Shown here: positions 59,961 to 64,000 of the stretch, piece by piece
How positions within the stretch are numbered: the stretch's first letter is position 1
Layout: each line of letters starts with the position of its first letter
From: Chinchilla lanigera
Lineage: Eukaryota > Chordata > Mammalia > Rodentia > Chinchillidae
DNA length: 64,000 nt
NCBI RefSeq assembly: GCF_000276665.1
Contig: NW_004955473.1
Location: 7,466,246 to 7,530,245, forward strand
Direction: 5' to 3'
Notes under the pieces: generated by a model
What the model was told of the DNA's origin: nothing
Seen by the model: only the letters and a program-made list of their open reading frames with translations
Databases searched by the model: none
Program-made: the position numbers and the translations under genes

Positions 59961-60300
59961 TTGCAAGTAAAATTCTAAAACTAACCTATATTCTATTAAT
60001 AAAATACTCTAGTATCAAATCCTAGATTAGATGCATCTGTATTTGATTTTAAAACCCATGGTATTCATAGCATCAAATTATTGGAAATGGACTTAGACAT
60101 TTTAGGTTCAATTTTTCAAGGTTCATTGATTTCTTTAAGTCAATAAACACAATTCAAAGAAGAATATTGGCTAGTAGTTTATTTTTAGCCTTAAATTGCT
60201 TACCATGCTAAAACCTCATTTACTCATTTTGAAGTAAATATTGTGAGAAATAAATAAAACAATGCACGTGTAAAGAAAAGTAGGGTGTCTAAAAACAGCA
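59961..60300. other. AT-rich interval, unassigned
   Basis: No recognisable feature. Confidence 0.45.
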
Positions 60301-60304
60301 ATCT

Positions 60305-61035
60305 TTCACTATATTGGAGCATTTTAAACATTTTTATTGTGAACTATAACATTCACATGGAAACTGCATGCAACATAAATGACTGCTCTAATTGTTATAG
60401 TGTGTCTCTGTGTTTCCACTAGCAACTTCAAGAAATCGAACATTGCAGATATCAGGAAAAGCTCTTAAGCTCTCTCCAATGAGTTTCATTGCTCCTCCTC
60501 TATGTATTTCTTGCTGGTTTCTTACTATTCAACCTCTAACATTAATTTTTCTGTATTTATGCTTTATATCATTGAATTCATATACTATGTGTTCTTTCAT
60601 ATTTATTTTATTTTGCTATAAAATTAATGTACTATGTTTTGTATAGCCAGTTATTTTACTTCCCTTGCTGCATAATATTCCATTGCACTCACTTACCACA
60701 ACTGTATATTTATGCTTTTGATGTAAAGTTGGATTGCTTTCAATTTGAGTCTTTCACAAGCATCTTTCTCAAAATACTGACTATGTCTTTTGTTGAACAT
60801 AACTATGCATTATGCATTTCTGTTTAGTATAGTTTTAAGGAAAGCAACTTCTGCATGATAGTGTTGGCATAGGTTCAGTTCTCACAGATAATATCAAATT
60901 GTTTTCTAAACTTAGCTTAGCAATTTAAGTTGTAACTAGTAGTGTATTATAATTTCCCTAGCTCCACATTCTCATTATTGAATTTTACTAGTTTTACATA
61001 TGTTTATTGGTCATTTGTATCCACAACTTAAAAAA
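60305..61035 (-). mobile_element. Old L1 or HAL1 3'UTR and C-terminal part, antisense
   Basis: tttattgtgaactataacat, ataatattccattgcactca, tggattgctttcaatttgag and attggtcatttgtatcc match the antisense 3' part of ancient L1-like elements. Very decayed. Confidence 0.6.
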
Positions 61036-61684
61036 TATGTAGAGTTATCACTATTTTTTCAGGGAAAATAGAAACAAATCTATGCAAACGAAGAAAAGAA
61101 GGAGGATTCAATCTTTTGCCATCATCTCCCAACAGAATCCTGAAGAATATAACATTTTATAAATCATCAATCCCCTGAAAGAGTTTTTACAGTGGCAAAA
61201 CATTGTTTTTTCTCTCGTATTTCTATTTCCCTGAATTCAGAGACACTAAATCCCAGAAATAAACCATCAGTGAAAATGTTGTTTGAGACATATAATCCAA
61301 GTGAACATAACTTTATATTCACAGGCAGAAATCCTGACTATAACAGATATAATGAACATGTGTGATGGGTGAGGATAATATTGGGATATTTCCTCTATGT
61401 GTAATTTCATTGTCAGAGTCAGACATTAGGACAGGATTTTTTGCTACCTTAAAATAGCAAATGCGTGTGATTAAAACTAAGAACTGATTGAGAGCTCTGT
61501 GCTTAAAACGGTAATATATCATCAAATCAAAGGACAGTAGTAACATCTATTTACAAAGTTTCAGCAGGAACTGAAGAATAATTATAGTCATTTACTTAAA
61601 AAACAGCATCCATAATAAATGGCAATATATTATTATTTCAAATTGCTAAAGTAAGAGATTTCAAATATTTTCATCACAATAAAA
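61036..61684. other. Unassigned
   Basis: No recognisable feature. Confidence 0.45.
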
Positions 61685-61820
61685 TACTATGTGAGGTGAT
61701 AAATTTGTTAATTAGCTTGACTTAATCACTCTGCAATATAACTATATGTCAAAACATTGCACTGTATTCCACAAGTACACACAATTATTTGTCAATTATT
61801 GTGAAAAATGAAATAGGAAG
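61685..61820 (+). mobile_element. Ancient L1 3'UTR, sense
   Basis: tatgtgaggtgataaatttg, ttaattagcttgacttaatc, aaaacattgcactgtattcc and aattatttgtcaattattgt are the classic end of old mammalian L1 3'UTRs. Confidence 0.75.
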
Positions 61821-61990
61821 GGACAATGAGGAGAACTTAATATTATGCAACAAGCGTTAACAGTGTTTTACACAGTGGATACAGAAAAATACAAGTTGTG
61901 ATGCTTTTGAAAATTACAGCACAATGCAAAAGAATATAACCTTGAAATGAAGTCTCACACAAATCTGTACTTTGAAAAATGATTCATTTT

Positions 61991-62095
61991 GGGGCTGGGG
62001 ATTTAGCTCAGTGGCACACTGCCTGCCTGGCAAGCACAACGTCGTGAGTTCAATTCCAGGTGCCAGAAAAAAACCAAAAAAATAAAAATAAAAAT
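61991..62095 (+). mobile_element. ID SINE, older subfamily, 16-bp TSD
   Basis: ggggctggggatttagctca, gtggcacactgcctgcctgg, gtcgtgagttcaattcc, then an (AAAAAT)n tail. Duplication aaaaatgattcatttt at 61975-61990 and 62096-62111, perfect despite the older subfamily. Confidence 0.95.
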
Positions 62096-62354
62096 AAAAA
62101 TGATTCATTTTAAGAACAAAAGTAAGAACAAAAATACAGTCAGTAGAATATCGGAAAGTATGCTCTAAATAAAGGAAAAATAGAAGATGAAAGATTTGCA
62201 GAGTTTTCATTACAACATGTTTTAACGCAGATTTACAGGTGTGCTGATAGTGGCATAGCTATGATTATAGCTCTTTAGAGGCTGGAGATGAATCTCAATT
62301 GGGAGGCCAGAGTAGATAATTCAACCAATTCCAATCTACATGAAAAAATTTGGA

Positions 62355-62572
62355 ATACCGGCAAGACATAGTGGTGCACTCCTGTAATCCCAGCACTCGG
62401 ATCTTTGCAATTTCAAGACCAGCCTAGGCTACAGCGTGAGCTCAAGGGCAGCCTGAACTGCATAGTGAGACCCTGCCTCAAAAAGACAAAAAATAAAAAA
62501 TAATGTAAAAAAATGTTGTGACACTTAACTTAGTGCAAAACCACTGAATTCGGTCACCAGTGCAAAAAAAAT
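62355..62572 (+). mobile_element. B1-ID composite SINE
   Basis: B1 half 62360-62485: catagtggtgcactcctgta, atcccagcactcggatct, gaccagcctaggctacagcg and gcatagtgagaccctgcctc. After an A-rich linker, 62515-62572 has acttaacttagtgcaaaacc and gaattcggtcaccagtgc, a deleted ID. Third example of the composite in the window. Confidence 0.7.
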
Positions 62573-62619
62573 TAATAATTGAAAGGAAAAGTTCAATATA
62601 ACAGCAAAATTAAATAAAT

Positions 62620-63745
62620 GTTGGATTTATTTCACTGAACATTATGGTGTCAAAATGCATCCATCTTGCTGCAAATGAATCAAGTTTATTCTTCTTTATG
62701 ATAGATCAGTACTCCATTGTGTAATTTCACATTTTGTTGATGTATTCATCTGTTAAAGGACATATAGGCTGCTTACAAGATTTAGCTATTGTGAATTGTG
62801 TTGCTACAAAAATAGGTATGCATGTATCACTGTAACATGATGTCTTTAACTTTTTGGGGAAGATACTTACAAGGGAAATAGCAAGGTCAAATGAAATTTT
62901 TGTTTTGGCTTTTTGAGGAATCTCCATAGTGATTTCCATAGTGGATGTAACAGTTTACATTTCCATCAATAATGTGGAAGAGTTTCTTTTTCCCTGCAGT
63001 ACTGGAGACTCCTGCAGTGGGCTCCAATCTTCTGCCAGGTATTATGGCAAATGGTGAGAGAAAGAGCAAAAGACAAAATGGCAAGCCAGCAGAGATCTGG
63101 GATAGCCAGCTGTGTACAGGGAATAAAAGACCACGAGGCAGCCAGAACCTTGGTCCTTACTGATCATACTCACATTGGTAAAAATGGCAATTGGATGCAC
63201 TAGACACCGGCTAAGCAGTCAAGGCTTGTAACAGGGGCGACAAAGTGCACTTGTAAAAGGGATGAAATGCCCAATGTAGGTTATAGTTAATGAGTAAACT
63301 GCTTTGTAGCCAATTTTGGGAATGACTTTTTCTCCGGAGTCTTGCAGGCCTCCGTGGAAAGTGTTATCTCATATCTCCCATCAGGAAGACACATAAACAG
63401 TCTCAGCCAGCCTCACTAATTAAACAGAAAGCCAGTTTAGGGAAGTCACCGCCATACAGCCTGCACTGCTCCTAAGTAAGCACAATCATACTTGGGTCTG
63501 GGGGAAGGTGACATGGTGGTCCTCCACACTGCAACCTCATCAGCATTTATTGTTTGATTTTTTTCACTATAACCATTCTTTCTGAGTAAAATGGTATCTC
63601 GGTGTTGTTTTAATTTGCACTTCTCTAATGACCAGAGATGTTGAACCTTTTTTCATATATTTATTTGCCATTTGTAATTCTTCTGAGAGGTGTCTATTCA
63701 TTCTAGTTGCCCATTTTTAATCAGGTATTTTATTTCTGGGCAATC
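62620..63745 (-). mobile_element. Antisense L1 ORF2 C-terminus, split by an LTR-like insert
   Basis: The minus-strand frame at 62939-62727 gives PIFVATQFTIAKSCKQPICPLTDEYINK, the C-terminal ORF2 region. After the insert at 62999-63528 the L1 resumes with cctcatcagcatttattg and continues to about 63745 (gttttaatttgcacttctct; gccatttgtaattcttctga). Only one tgca copy is needed for the two halves to align with L1, which fits an insertion with a short TSD. Confidence 0.8.
62999..63528 (-). mobile_element. LTR-like insertion, 530 bp, class unknown
   Basis: Foreign to the L1 on both sides and flanked by ctgca (62994-62998 and 63529-63533). Read on the minus strand it begins TGTGGAGGACC, but it ends ...CCAGTAC instead of the expected CA, so the LTR reading is not perfect. 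G+C is clearly higher than the neighbourhood. No coding frame was found. Confidence 0.5.
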
Positions 63746-64000
63746 TAATTTTTTGAGATTTTTAAATAAAGCTCTCAGCACAATTCAGAATACATGAGAT
63801 CTTGATAGTTTAATTAGGTTTTATGAGTAAATATCAGTAAAGTGATAGAAAGTAGAAGACTACATGATAAATAGTATAGAACTAACACTATATGTAATAG
63901 GAACTGAGGCATTCTTATTAAAGAATGAGATAAGCCAGGCATGCTCATTAGGAAAATGTTTTTAAACATTAATCCATAATTTATTATCCACTAAATAGGT
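63746..64000. other. Unassigned right edge
   Basis: AT-rich; no recognisable feature before the window ends. Confidence 0.45.

Noticed and set aside
1..64000. CRISPR array, operon, phage or bacterial system
   Set aside because: The window is mammalian repeat DNA. No spaced identical repeats, ribosome-binding sites or dense coding were found.

Overview
This is a gene-poor, AT-rich stretch of a mammalian genome, and almost everything recognisable in it is interspersed repeat. About two dozen copies of a short tRNA-derived SINE share an A box (TAGCTCAGCGGC), a B box (GAGTTCGGTTCC), an A-rich tail and, often, 10-17 bp target-site duplications (TSDs). This is the architecture of the rodent ID/BC1 family. 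There are also 7SL-derived B1 copies and B1+ID composites, which are rodent-specific. The species cannot be fixed from the sequence. The ID variant is not the mouse, rat, guinea-pig or ground-squirrel form that I know, and a Castorimorpha (beaver-like) source is only a guess. All family names come from pattern recognition without a library search, and boundaries without a TSD are approximate.

Layout. 1-7.5 kb: old L1 copies, mostly antisense, with one LTR-like insert. 7.8-12.5 kb: ID copies, a 455-N assembly gap inside an L1 3' end, and an old repeat carrying an internal tandem duplication. 12.9-21 kb: two stacked antisense L1s holding a MaLR LTR and ID copies. 21-25 kb: ID insertions and probable L1 5'UTR sequence, interrupted by a short L1 with the inverted structure left by twin priming. 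26-36.4 kb: L1 fragments on both strands, a GA microsatellite containing a 100-N gap, a head-to-tail ID pair and a MaLR LTR. 36.5-42.6 kb: a B1+ID composite, a MaLR provirus remnant with both LTRs, MIR relics and ID copies. 42.6-51.3 kb: mostly sense L1, an LTR-like block and a 60-bp tandem array. 51.3-64 kb: MaLR LTRs, L1 3' ends, ID and B1 copies, and at the right edge an antisense L1 split by a 530-bp LTR-like insert.

I find no intact protein-coding gene, no convincing host exon, no CpG island, no non-SINE RNA gene and no CRISPR. Open frames are short, and those with recognisable homology are fragments of L1 ORF2 (endonuclease, reverse transcriptase, C-terminal region), all broken by stops and frameshifts. 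The window is best read as a record of successive retrotransposition: old L1/MIR/MaLR, then a later L1 lineage and B1, then several ID subfamilies of which the youngest have near-perfect TSDs. I did not find a new functional system. The most informative observations are the twin-primed L1, the diagnostic differences between ID subfamilies, the two ID pairs each inside one TSD, and several unclassified LTR-like or tandem segments.
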